DNA of 37,712 nucleotides from IMG/VR virus record IMGVR_UViG_3300037296_000261, positions 1-37,712 of that record; one strand, 5' to 3'. A program made the translations under genes and the position numbers. Positions 31,524 to 37,630 of the stretch are shown piece after piece (position 1 is the stretch's first letter; each line of letters opens with the position of its first letter). The DNA is from a virus. The notes under the pieces were generated by a model that worked only from the letters and a program-made list of their open reading frames with translations, was not told the origin of the DNA and did no database searches.

Positions 31524-31597
31524 GGTGGCTGCGCACAGGGTTGGAAGACCAGTCAAAGAGAACCTGGTAGGCCGAAGCCTCCCCACGCACAGCCACC
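31524..31597 (-). ncRNA. C4/P4-CI-like antisense immunity RNA
   Basis: The minus-strand RNA closes with a 17-bp stem (31597-31581 with 31540-31524; four G-U wobbles). Inside are a hairpin AGGC-UUCG-GCCU (31580-31569) and a second hairpin ACCAG/CTGGT (31568-31564 with 31552-31548) with an 11-nt loop, then single-stranded CTTCCAA (31547-31541). The UUCG tetraloop fixes the strand. The fold agrees with the C4 antisense RNA of P1/P7 and the CI RNA of P4. CTTCCAA is complementary to the loops at 31509-31516 and 31664-31671. The 11-nt loop is complementary to the leader of the next gene. It likely keeps the operon 31467-30801 silent in the lysogen. Confidence 0.88.
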
Positions 31598-31618
31598 ATA
31601 ACGCAAGCATTATGGCAC

Positions 31619-31636
31619 AAAAAAACCGCAACGCGG
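31619..31636 (-). terminator. Attenuator-like hairpin upstream of the C4-like RNA
   Basis: On the minus strand CCGC-GTT-GCGG (31636-31626) is followed by seven T (31625-31619). The stem has only four base pairs but is all G-C. It lies between the leader promoter and the RNA core and may be an attenuator or a processing point. Confidence 0.5.
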
Positions 31637-31659
31637 CGGTATGTGCGTCTCAATGAATC

Positions 31660-31675
31660 AGGGCTTCCAAACCCT
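31660..31675 (-). promoter_or_regulatory. seqA-like hairpin, loop TTTGGAAG
   Basis: AGGG (31675-31672) and CCCT (31663-31660) enclose the loop TTTGGAAG (31671-31664), identical to that of the hairpin at 31505-31520. It lies upstream of the C4-like RNA in the same transcript, matching the position of seqA in P4. Confidence 0.7.
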
Positions 31676-31702
31676 CATGTTAGATTTTGCCAACACCCGT
31701 AA

Positions 31703-31762
31703 ACCATAGGATGGTAGGAAAAAGAAGTCAATAAAAATGTTTTCAAATAGGGGCAAATGAAA
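31703..31762 (-). promoter_or_regulatory. Promoter of the C4-like RNA operon with upstream conserved block
   Basis: TTGACT (31731-31726) and TATGGT (31708-31703) with a 17-bp spacer form a promoter on the minus strand. Upstream of it (31762-31732) is a block with TTCATTTG and ATTTGAAAACATTTTTA, which recurs almost unchanged at 35112-35140 in front of another operon. The block is likely a regulator site. Confidence 0.65.
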
Positions 31763-31805
31763 CATAGTAAAGTAATTGTCAGTTTAGCTAGAGGGAGATA
31801 AGGGA

Positions 31806-32180
31806 ATGGCATCAGGGTTTCAAGATATATCAGACATACTGCAGAGGTGTGAAACAGCAGAGGTTCGTGACTTCATTACTTCTATGCGAGAAATAATATC
31901 TAATCTTCGAGAGGAAAATTCTGAGTTAAAGGATGAGGTAAAAGCTCTCAAGGTAACTTTAGAAGATAATACTAAGCTTAAATATGAAGATCCTTTTTAT
32001 TGGATGATAGAAGGTGATAATAAAGATGGGCCGTTTTGTCCGCAGTGTTTTGATAGCTCCGGAAAAAAAATCAGGTTACAAACCACCTATAAGGATGGTT
32101 GGTGGAATTGTACAAACTGCAAAAATAATTTTGGCCTCAAACATGCGCAATCTAGAGACACATTATCTTTTAGTGATTGA
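31806..32180 (+). CDS. Coiled-coil zinc-ribbon accessory protein
   Basis: This 124-aa protein starts with a coiled coil (about 24-57: FITSMREIISNLREENSELK and following) and ends with a zinc ribbon (C78, C81, C102, C105 in PFCPQCFDSSGKK and WWNCTNCKNNF). GAGGGAG precedes the ATG at a workable distance. Similar short coiled-coil plus CxxC-CxxC proteins are widespread in bacteria and mobile elements and have no firm function. It is the first of three plus-strand genes (to 33520) with short gaps (18 and 17 bp), read divergently from the C4-like RNA promoter. It may bind nucleic acid or dimerise via the coiled coil. Confidence 0.75.
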   Translation: MASGFQDISDILQRCETAEVRDFITSMREIISNLREENSELKDEVKALKVTLEDNTKLKYEDPFYWMIEGDNKDGPFCPQCFDSSGKKIRLQTTYKDGWWNCTNCKNNFGLKHAQSRDTLSFSD

Positions 32181-32198
32181 TTTTAAAGGGATTGTTAA

Positions 32199-32723
32199 AT
32201 GAATATAGATCAAAAGTACTTATCGAATCTTCTTAAGCCACTAGAGAATGAGAGTGTTCTTACTTTAAATGAATACCTAGCTGAAATTGAAAGTTTAGGC
32301 GTCGTAGTAAGCGATGACAATAAGAAGCCAACTGAAATGTTTGATATTCATTTGAATTATATGAGTGCAAAAAAAATGATTTCAAACATGGCAGGTCAAA
32401 GTGATCTAAAGTCGTTAGGCTTTCGATCTACTTTGTCAGGATCGTTATTAGTTGTTGGAAATATGAAAATCATGAAAGTGGAAAAAGATGAAGTGCCTTC
32501 AAATAGTACTATTAATTTCAATGCGCCAGTAACCAATCAGCAAGCCCAATTTGGTAACGGAAATACTCAGAACGTCACCATCAACATGCAAGAACTCGTC
32601 GAAAAAGTAGCAGCTTCCGGCGATAAAGAAGCGAAAGGGATACTAATGAAACTCCTTGAAAATCCAACGATTAGCGGTGTGATTGGTGCGAGTGTGACAG
32701 GGTTGATTGGGATGTTGGGATAA
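32199..32723 (+). CDS. Accessory protein with N/Q-rich segment and glycine-zipper end
   Basis: This 174-aa protein has a helical N-terminal domain (about 1-90). A beta-prone N/Q-rich stretch at about 103-130 (INFNAPVTNQQAQFGNGNTQ, then NVTINM) resembles bacterial amyloid or RHIM-like signalling motifs. A helix (VEKVAASGDKEAKGILMKLL) and a hydrophobic glycine-spaced end (G160, G163, G168, G171) follow and could insert in a membrane. The start has AAGGG seven bases upstream. It is the middle gene of the 31806-33520 set. The motif combination is suggestive of a signalling or pore-forming effector, but this is inference from composition. Confidence 0.65.
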   Translation: MNIDQKYLSNLLKPLENESVLTLNEYLAEIESLGVVVSDDNKKPTEMFDIHLNYMSAKKMISNMAGQSDLKSLGFRSTLSGSLLVVGNMKIMKVEKDEVPSNSTINFNAPVTNQQAQFGNGNTQNVTINMQELVEKVAASGDKEAKGILMKLLENPTISGVIGASVTGLIGMLG

Positions 32724-32740
32724 GTAGATTAAGGAATGAA

Positions 32741-33520
32741 ATGAGACCCAAAAGCTTTTATAAATATTGTCCGATTTATAGTGATGACTTTGAAAATGAA
32801 CGATCAATAGAAAACCTAATTAATAGTCATGCAGTATTCTCTAATAGAAAAAATTTTAATGACTTGTTCGACTCAAAGATAAACTTCATCAAGCCCACTA
32901 AAGAAAAGCTTAAAGTTTTGGCAAAAAATATGAGTGCTAAAAATAGGTTTAATTTCAAAATAGTCTTTCTAGAAGACGATTGGAGGAGTAAGTGCCAGTC
33001 GGTTGAAGATGAAGTTTCTAAGGTATTTGATAAGTACCTATATTACTGCTTAACTGATCAGCCTGATAATAATTTAATGTGGTCTCACTATGCAAACTCC
33101 CACAGAGGTTTTTGTATCGAATGGGGCTCTGAATATATTAATGCAGATAAAGTTAAATATTCTGATGATATAGCAAGTTTTGATATATTTGATGTTGTTA
33201 AATCTAATTATGGTTTACCTGTTGCCGACACAGCTGGTGATCAAATATGGAGGGCATTGAGGCAGAAATTAAAAGAATGGGAATATGAGTCTGAATATAG
33301 GCTTCAATTAAGCAACGAAGCGATGAAAATCAACACAGTAAAGCAGTTTGATAATTTCTCTCTTGTGAAGTACGAGTCTGGATGGGTCAAATCTATCATT
33401 TTTGGTTGCCGAATGTCTGAAGAAGCGAAAGATTATATACGAAAAAACCTTCCGTTCAATGTCTCTTTTAAACAAGCCCAAGAGGGTGTTTCTAGTATCA
33501 AGATAAAAGATATAAATTGA
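32741..33520 (+). CDS. DUF2971 family protein
   Basis: This 259-aa protein matches DUF2971: it begins MRPKSFYKYCPIYSDDFENE, then AVFSNRKNFNDLFDSKINF (family pattern l.fs.p..FNDpfD), YYCLTDQPDNNLMWSHYANS and HRGFCIEWGSEYINADKV, all hallmark segments of the family. The ribosome site AAGGA is five bases before the ATG. The molecular function of the family is not established to my knowledge. DUF2971 genes are often found in accessory and mobile regions. It is the last gene of a three-gene set and is convergent with a HEPN-like gene, 11 bp apart. Confidence 0.85.
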   Translation: MRPKSFYKYCPIYSDDFENERSIENLINSHAVFSNRKNFNDLFDSKINFIKPTKEKLKVLAKNMSAKNRFNFKIVFLEDDWRSKCQSVEDEVSKVFDKYLYYCLTDQPDNNLMWSHYANSHRGFCIEWGSEYINADKVKYSDDIASFDIFDVVKSNYGLPVADTAGDQIWRALRQKLKEWEYESEYRLQLSNEAMKINTVKQFDNFSLVKYESGWVKSIIFGCRMSEEAKDYIRKNLPFNVSFKQAQEGVSSIKIKDIN

Positions 33521-33531
33521 TTGCTAAATGA

Positions 33532-34377
33532 CTATTTTAATGGAGGAAATGGACCTTTATATTCCCAGTCCTTTAATAAGTCTATTTTTTTAATTTTTAG
33601 GTCTGTATCTAATGCTTCTATAGGGACTAAATATATTACTTCATTTATATCGAAAATAAAGTCTATATTTTTATATTCATGTGATACCTTGTTGTTATAA
33701 GTTATTTCTATTACATTATTATTTGATTTGTGCTCAAAGTTTGTGGTGATAACTCTATGACTTAAACCTATTTTTAATCCGTCAGATGGTTTTTTTAATG
33801 ATCCTTCGAATTCATCAGAAAAATCTATTATTCCATCGAGAAAGATACTGTAGATAGATCTCATCATTCCAATAAAATAGTTCCCGCTTCCCAGATCACC
33901 TTTTGTAAATATAATTAGAGCTAGATAAAAATAATTCAATGAGTCTAATTTTATGATTGTGCGAAATTCTCTCTTATGAAAGGTGTAATTCACCTTAATC
34001 CTATCGTCTTTAATTTCAAATGAAGACGGACTGTGTATCAGTGCATTTCGTAATATCTTAGAAAATCGAAATAATTCTCGAAGTATTATTTCTTCATCAA
34101 TTTCAGAAGGAAGGTTTGTGTATTTTTTTGAAAATGAACAGCCTTCTAATTCTGGATTTTTTGTATCGATATATAAATCTAATATTGAAAATAAAATAAT
34201 AAACTTCATTTTTAGATTGTCTTCAATACTTACTCTATTACCCATTCTACCGATGAATCCCATATTGATGTCTGTTATGCCGTTATCAGAAGGATTTTCG
34301 TGCTGAATTCTTGGATATCTTATAGGCATACCCATGTCTTCTAACATCATGATAGTGTGATTAATAAATGAATTCAT
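33532..34377 (-). CDS. HEPN-like accessory protein, possible RNase
   Basis: This 281-aa protein is strongly AT-rich in coding and predicted helical in its first half. The segment ELFRFSKILRNALIHSPSSF carries R110-NALI-H115, the Rx4H pattern of HEPN ribonuclease domains, preceded by a long helical stretch (KMKFIILFSILDLYIDTKN), as in HEPN four-helix bundles. The C-terminal half (about 150-281) is beta-rich, with ITYNNKVSHEYKNIDFIFDI. Its ATG overlaps the end of a 29-codon frame in an ATGA and has GGGAA upstream. HEPN proteins often act in toxin or abortive-infection systems; here the enzyme activity is inferred from a short motif only. Confidence 0.6.
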   Translation of the reverse strand: MNSFINHTIMMLEDMGMPIRYPRIQHENPSDNGITDINMGFIGRMGNRVSIEDNLKMKFIILFSILDLYIDTKNPELEGCSFSKKYTNLPSEIDEEIILRELFRFSKILRNALIHSPSSFEIKDDRIKVNYTFHKREFRTIIKLDSLNYFYLALIIFTKGDLGSGNYFIGMMRSIYSIFLDGIIDFSDEFEGSLKKPSDGLKIGLSHRVITTNFEHKSNNNVIEITYNNKVSHEYKNIDFIFDINEVIYLVPIEALDTDLKIKKIDLLKDWEYKGPFPPLK

Positions 34378-34463
34378 ATAGCTTCCCAGTCGTAGCTCTC
34401 TTTTTTAACCGCCTCGTCAGCGATCTCACAGCGAATGTCAGACCTGCTTTTTCTTTGCTTCAA
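34374..34463 (-). CDS. Possible 29-aa linker peptide gene (TTG start)
   Basis: A TTG at 34463 overlaps the stop of the membrane-protein gene (TTGA), and the frame ends in a TGA that overlaps the ATG of the HEPN-like gene (ATGA). The 29 residues begin MKQRKSRSDIRCEIADEAV and end in KKESYDWEAI. There is no good ribosome site. The chained overlaps argue that it is translated, or that it is the remnant of a once longer membrane protein now read in another frame. It could be a small antitoxin-like partner of the HEPN-like protein. Existence as a protein is uncertain. Confidence 0.35.
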   Translation of the reverse strand: MKQRKSRSDIRCEIADEAVKKESYDWEAI

Positions 34464-34984
34464 TCAACAGGCTTTTCTATAGGCTCTGCTTTTTTTTCAT
34501 GAGAAGTTACCTGTGAATACTGAGGGATCATCTCTGATGTAACGGCTTCTAGTTTTTCTTTATTAATGTGTTTTATCGAATCATCTGTACTAGAGTCCTT
34601 CACCCAGTTTCGAGCTTCAAACATGCAATTAAAAGCGCACCAAGCTCCAGCAACATATAGCCACTTTCCATCGAGTAGGGCTTGAACTCCAAAGACAAAA
34701 ATGAGACATAAAAAAGATGCGATGATGAAACGAGAAGCAATTAAAAGCGCTATCGATGAGCCATAACTTGCCAACTGAATGTTTTTAGAGCGAACATAAT
34801 GTTTGTGTAAAATGTGTTTTTGTATTTCTAATGTTATGTATGAATCCAAAAAAGTAGAACTGCTTGTCTTCGCTTTTTTAAACACTTTTTGTACTAGCCA
34901 GGATGATAACGAGAATACAGCTGCCCCTAAAAGAGATTGATAAAATGGATTGAGTTGAATAATCCAGTCAAGAATAAAGTTCAT
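34460..34984 (-). CDS. Membrane protein of the HEPN-like operon
   Basis: This 174-aa protein has membrane segments at about 15-34 (YQSLLGAAVFSLSSWLVQKV), 73-103 (SYGSSIALLIASRFIIASFL and following, possibly two) and 108-124. It has a polar, lysine- and glutamate-rich C-terminal tail (about 130-174). The ATG at 34984 has AAAGGG with six bases to the start. It is the first larger gene of an operon with the HEPN-like gene. Membrane proteins paired with HEPN or other effectors are common in exclusion systems; the function here is not known. The ATG overlaps an 18-codon leader frame in an ATGA. Confidence 0.65.
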   Translation of the reverse strand: MNFILDWIIQLNPFYQSLLGAAVFSLSSWLVQKVFKKAKTSSSTFLDSYITLEIQKHILHKHYVRSKNIQLASYGSSIALLIASRFIIASFLCLIFVFGVQALLDGKWLYVAGAWCAFNCMFEARNWVKDSSTDDSIKHINKEKLEAVTSEMIPQYSQVTSHEKKAEPIEKPVD

Positions 34985-35037
34985 CTTACGCCCTTTGATC
35001 CATAAGTTTTATCGTCTTGAACGTGCTTGAAGTGCAT
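34981..35037 (-). CDS. Possible 18-aa leader peptide
   Basis: An ATG at 35037 has AAGG seven bases upstream, and the frame MHFKHVQDDKTYGSKGVR ends in a TGA overlapping the next ATG (ATGA). Another tiny frame (11 codons from 35044, MTDALQARSRR) starts directly after the antisense target. Either could serve as a leader whose translation is coupled to the membrane-protein gene, so that RNA pairing at 35051-35059 affects the whole operon. Confidence 0.4.
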   Translation of the reverse strand: MHFKHVQDDKTYGSKGVR

Positions 35038-35041
35038 CAGT

Positions 35042-35141
35042 CATCCTTAGTCTCTTTGAAGAGGTTGTCGCGGTTTACCAATCTTAACCGTATTTGCCGG
35101 CTTTTAGTCAATAAAATGTTTTCAAATGATGACAAATGAAC
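35042..35141 (-). promoter_or_regulatory. Second leader: conserved promoter block plus antisense target
   Basis: On the minus strand, a block (35140-35106) repeats that at 31762-31726: TTCATTTG, then ATTTGAAAACATTTTA and TTGACT. A -10 TTAAGA (35087-35082; 18-bp spacer) is plausible. Downstream, TCAAAGAGA (35059-35051) is the same nine-base target of the C4-like RNA loop as at 31485-31477, again 6-9 bases before an ATG. No copy of the C4-like RNA itself is present here. Confidence 0.65.
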
Positions 35142-35330
35142 CATTATAAATGCAGTAAAAGAGTGTATGAAGTTTTTCTGAAGTGACTCACTTTAGCCAA
35201 AAAAAAATTTATGCATGGCTTCTGTGGTGGTTTTTTATGCAGTGGCTAACCCTAACTTAAGGCAGATAAAGCTGTATTAAATAAAGAGATTTTTGATTAA
35301 TTCTCTTTATTATAAACATAAGGATATAAT
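35142..35330. promoter_or_regulatory. Upstream region of the two-gene module, with 10-bp inverted repeat
   Basis: No gene is seen. AATAAAGAGA (35280-35289) and TCTCTTTATT (35302-35311) form a perfect inverted repeat with a 12-nt loop, 19 bp before the GTG start at 35331. A smaller palindrome AAGTGACTCACTT lies at 35181-35193. The first could be an operator or a leader hairpin of the two-gene module. Confidence 0.55.
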
Positions 35331-36356
35331 GTGAAATTTACAAAAAAACTTGAGTTTGGGAATTACACCCTTAATTTTGGTTCCGAAAAGGTTTTACTTG
35401 ATTTATTTGAAGATATAGTAATGCCTTCATTTGAAGAAAAAAGATATAAAAGAATAATACAGGGTAAAAGTGATTATTTTTTTATTGATACGAAATTAGT
35501 GGTGTTGGATGAAAATGCTAAAGAACCTGTTTTAGGTATTTCTGGGAAAATAATAAAGAACTCAAAATTGAAAAGAGATCAGGTATACAGAGATGATGAG
35601 GGTATTGTTGAAGATATTGATGAACTTGAAACTGCTCCAAGTTCAGTTTTCTTATTGATTCTTAATACGCATAGACTTGTTTTTTGTAAGGAGGTACAAG
35701 GTGCACCAACTATTCAAAATTTCAAAACTACTAGTGAAAATTTTTTAAAGAAAAGATATAAAGAGTTTATAAGAGAAAAGTTTGATGATAATAAAATCAA
35801 AAAAACCATTCTTCCTGGTCAAAAGCGAATAACACTAAAGAGTCTTGTAGAAGAAACACCTCCTCCTGTTTTACGAATAACCACGTTATCTGATGAAAAA
35901 TCGCTTAAAACTTTTATCAATATGCTCAAGACTATAGATAGAGTTTCTATCAAGCTACTACAGACTAATAATGAAGAGTTAGATAACGATGATTTTTGGA
36001 CTGATGCTGAGAAAATCAAGGAAGAAATGAATAGTGATGCTGTGAAAGTTGAATTTTCTAATTTTAAAGATGGCTTAGACAAAGAAAGAGTTTTTCAACA
36101 AACTAATTTAGCATCTTCTCTTGCAAATTCGGAAATAAAAATGAGAGGCTATGATAATCAAGGCGATACTATTAAAGGGAGTCATGATGATTTTAGTTTA
36201 ACATTGGAATTGGAAGAGCTTCCAAAAAATGCAGAAACAGCGTCTAAAATACAGTATAATCAATTTATGCACTTGGTTAATAATGGAATTGTGAAAATTC
36301 CAAAGCTAGCAGAATCTACAATTAAAAAAATCATAAGAATATTCGGAATAAAATGA
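35331..36356 (+). CDS. Soluble protein of a two-gene accessory module
   Basis: This 341-aa protein starts at GTG with AGGA six bases upstream; the overlapping ATG at 35329 is followed directly by a stop. It is lysine- and glutamate-rich and has no membrane segment. Recognisable segments are SSVFLLILNTHRLVFCKEVQ, then GAPTIQNFKTTSENFLKKRY, suggesting an alpha/beta core, and a long helical C-terminal half (VSIKLLQTNNEELDNDDFW and following). The codon use is far more AT-rich than that of the tail genes. It is followed by a four-TM protein gene one base later. I do not recognise the family with confidence. A cytosolic effector or sensor next to a membrane partner is a frequent layout of phage-defence pairs. 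Confidence 0.65.
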   Translation: MKFTKKLEFGNYTLNFGSEKVLLDLFEDIVMPSFEEKRYKRIIQGKSDYFFIDTKLVVLDENAKEPVLGISGKIIKNSKLKRDQVYRDDEGIVEDIDELETAPSSVFLLILNTHRLVFCKEVQGAPTIQNFKTTSENFLKKRYKEFIREKFDDNKIKKTILPGQKRITLKSLVEETPPPVLRITTLSDEKSLKTFINMLKTIDRVSIKLLQTNNEELDNDDFWTDAEKIKEEMNSDAVKVEFSNFKDGLDKERVFQQTNLASSLANSEIKMRGYDNQGDTIKGSHDDFSLTLELEELPKNAETASKIQYNQFMHLVNNGIVKIPKLAESTIKKIIRIFGIK

Positions 36357-36357
36357 A

Positions 36358-36987
36358 ATGTCATATGAATTTGAAGGGTCTGAATTAACAAAAGAAAAAT
36401 CACTATGGGAAATTTATAAGCTCTCTAGAAGTATTCGTCCTAATAAATTTCAGTTTTTTATAGTTTCTATTTCTATAGTTCTTTTGACTGTAAATGCTTT
36501 TGTTTTGAACGTTAATACTTCTGATCTACTATCTGATGTTAGGTTGTGGGCAGATAAAGGATTTGATTTTTCTATTACCACTCTTGGTTTTTTGATTGCG
36601 GGATTTGCAATTTTTTCAACATTGTCCAAGCCAGAAATGTTACTAAAAATGATGGCACACAAAAATAAAGCAACAAATCTTCCAACATTAAAATATAATT
36701 TTTTTGTTTTTATGAAGGTTTTTATTTTTTATATATTTTACTCAGTCGTTTATCTTTCAATTATACTTTTTGGGCAGAAAGGTGGCTTTTTTGGAAACTT
36801 TATTAACCTTTTACCAGAGTCGCATTGTATTAAAATAGTTTTGATAAAAATCTCTTACGTTGTGGTTGGTGGTAGTTTTGTTTATCTTCTTTTTTTATTG
36901 AAATCTTTCGTCTTTAATATTTACGCTATAGTGATGACCTTTTTAAGATGGGAGCACTTGAATAGAGATCAAAACAATTTAGAGTGA
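36358..36987 (+). CDS. Four-TM membrane protein of a two-gene accessory module
   Basis: This 209-aa protein has membrane segments at about 31-50 (FQFFIVSISIVLLTVNAFVL), 70-90 (FSITTLGFLIAGFAIFSTLS), 114-138 (NFFVFMKVFIFYIFYSVVYL) and 158-195. The polar loop between the second and third (KPEMLLKMMAHKNKATNLPT) is probably cytosolic. It starts one base after the TGA of the upstream gene and has no good ribosome site, so its translation is most likely coupled. Strong AT bias and position near attR mark it as cargo. The GFLIAGFAIFSTL segment occurs, to my recollection, in uncharacterised membrane proteins of accessory regions. Function is unknown. Confidence 0.65.
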   Translation: MSYEFEGSELTKEKSLWEIYKLSRSIRPNKFQFFIVSISIVLLTVNAFVLNVNTSDLLSDVRLWADKGFDFSITTLGFLIAGFAIFSTLSKPEMLLKMMAHKNKATNLPTLKYNFFVFMKVFIFYIFYSVVYLSIILFGQKGGFFGNFINLLPESHCIKIVLIKISYVVVGGSFVYLLFLLKSFVFNIYAIVMTFLRWEHLNRDQNNLE

Positions 36988-37067
36988 TATGCAAGGTTAA
37001 ATTTTCATTTAGCGGATGGATAGTATCGCTCTCTAGGCTTTTTTTCTTTATTAGTTTTTGAGGGAAG

Positions 37068-37340
37068 TTATTTATGAATAGCCTGTTTAGCTAATATCGT
37101 GCCGCGTCCATTTGTGAATTGAACAAAGGCATGCATTAGTTGGTTTGTATGTGGCTGTTCTATTACTGGAGTAAGTGGGATAAGGGCATTGGCTATTTTG
37201 CCAAAGGTTTCTAGGTCGACACCAAAGCGTTCTTTAAGCGGTGTGTCATAATCTTCCCCGTTATCGATCAGTGCGTCTGCTTGGTCTGGCGTGAGTCCGA
37301 GGGCTTGTTCTGCGAGTAGTTGTATCTCGACTGTGTTCAT
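37068..37340 (-). CDS. Small acidic phage protein near attR
   Basis: This 90-aa protein starts at an ATG with AAGGA upstream and lies alone between the two-gene module and attR, read towards the inside. MNTVEIQLLAEQALGLTPDQ, ADALIDNGEDYDTPLKERFG and VDLETFGKIANALIPLTPVI form a helical acidic protein. I recall similar small proteins in P2-like prophages but no function. Its base composition resembles the phage core more than the neighbouring cargo, so it is likely an ancestral early gene. It is read alone and not with other genes. Confidence 0.65.
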   Translation of the reverse strand: MNTVEIQLLAEQALGLTPDQADALIDNGEDYDTPLKERFGVDLETFGKIANALIPLTPVIEQPHTNQLMHAFVQFTNGRGTILAKQAIHK

Positions 37341-37432
37341 AAGTGCGTCCTTTCACTGTGTTAGAAGTAGCAATCCTTGCTGGCTGTAGATTAGCAATCT
37401 TATTGTGGTGGTTCAATAGCCTTTAAAAAGCC

Positions 37433-37493
37433 TAGGCACATAAGTTTCTAAGTTATTGATATGTATAGATATTTATTTGAATTTCTAGGCACA
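37433..37493 (+). promoter_or_regulatory. Candidate integrase arm-type sites at attR
   Basis: Two direct copies of TAGGCACA lie at 37433-37440 and 37486-37493, each preceded by C. Each is followed at a short distance by a TTATTGA. They match the inverted pair at attL (247-264). No gene lies in 37341-37536, so this stretch is available for integrase, excisionase and IHF binding. Confidence 0.6.
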
Positions 37494-37536
37494 GAAAAAA
37501 CACTTAACTTATTGAATTTATTAGATTAAATACAGA

Positions 37537-37630
37537 ATTGAAAATCCTCGTGTCGGCGGTTCGATTCCGTCTCTGGGCACCATGTTTAAAGAAAACCTGC
37601 TTTTATAGCAGGTTTTTTTTTGCCTAAAAT
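37537..37630. repeat. attR: right att repeat with 3' tRNA-Phe fragment
   Basis: Positions 37537-37582 repeat the tRNA-Phe from the anticodon loop to CCA, and 37583-37630 repeat the terminator and following bases of attL, with one mismatch (T37585). The fragment has no 5' half and no promoter, so it is not a functional tRNA. The 82 bases after it are host DNA in which I see no gene. Confidence 0.95.

Larger units (their letters stand above)
154..37630. mobile_element. Complete P2/HP1-like prophage integrated in tRNA-Phe
   Basis: The element is bounded by a 94-bp direct repeat (154-247 and 37537-37630; one mismatch at 202/37585) that covers the 3' part of tRNA-Phe and its terminator. Inside are an integrase next to attL, a CI-like repressor with divergent early genes, replication genes, a full P2-type head set, an HP1-type contractile tail set, lysis genes and a late activator. 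No structural gene appears interrupted, so the prophage looks potentially functional. The late operon is on the minus strand and terminase plus portal are on the plus strand, the divergent arrangement known for P2 genes P/Q versus O-N-M-L. The right 8 kb is accessory cargo. Confidence 0.96.

Noticed and set aside
35331-36987. Kiwa (KwaA/KwaB) defence system
   Set aside because: The soluble plus four-TM layout is reminiscent, but I could not see segments that match DUF4868 or KwaA, so the name is not used.
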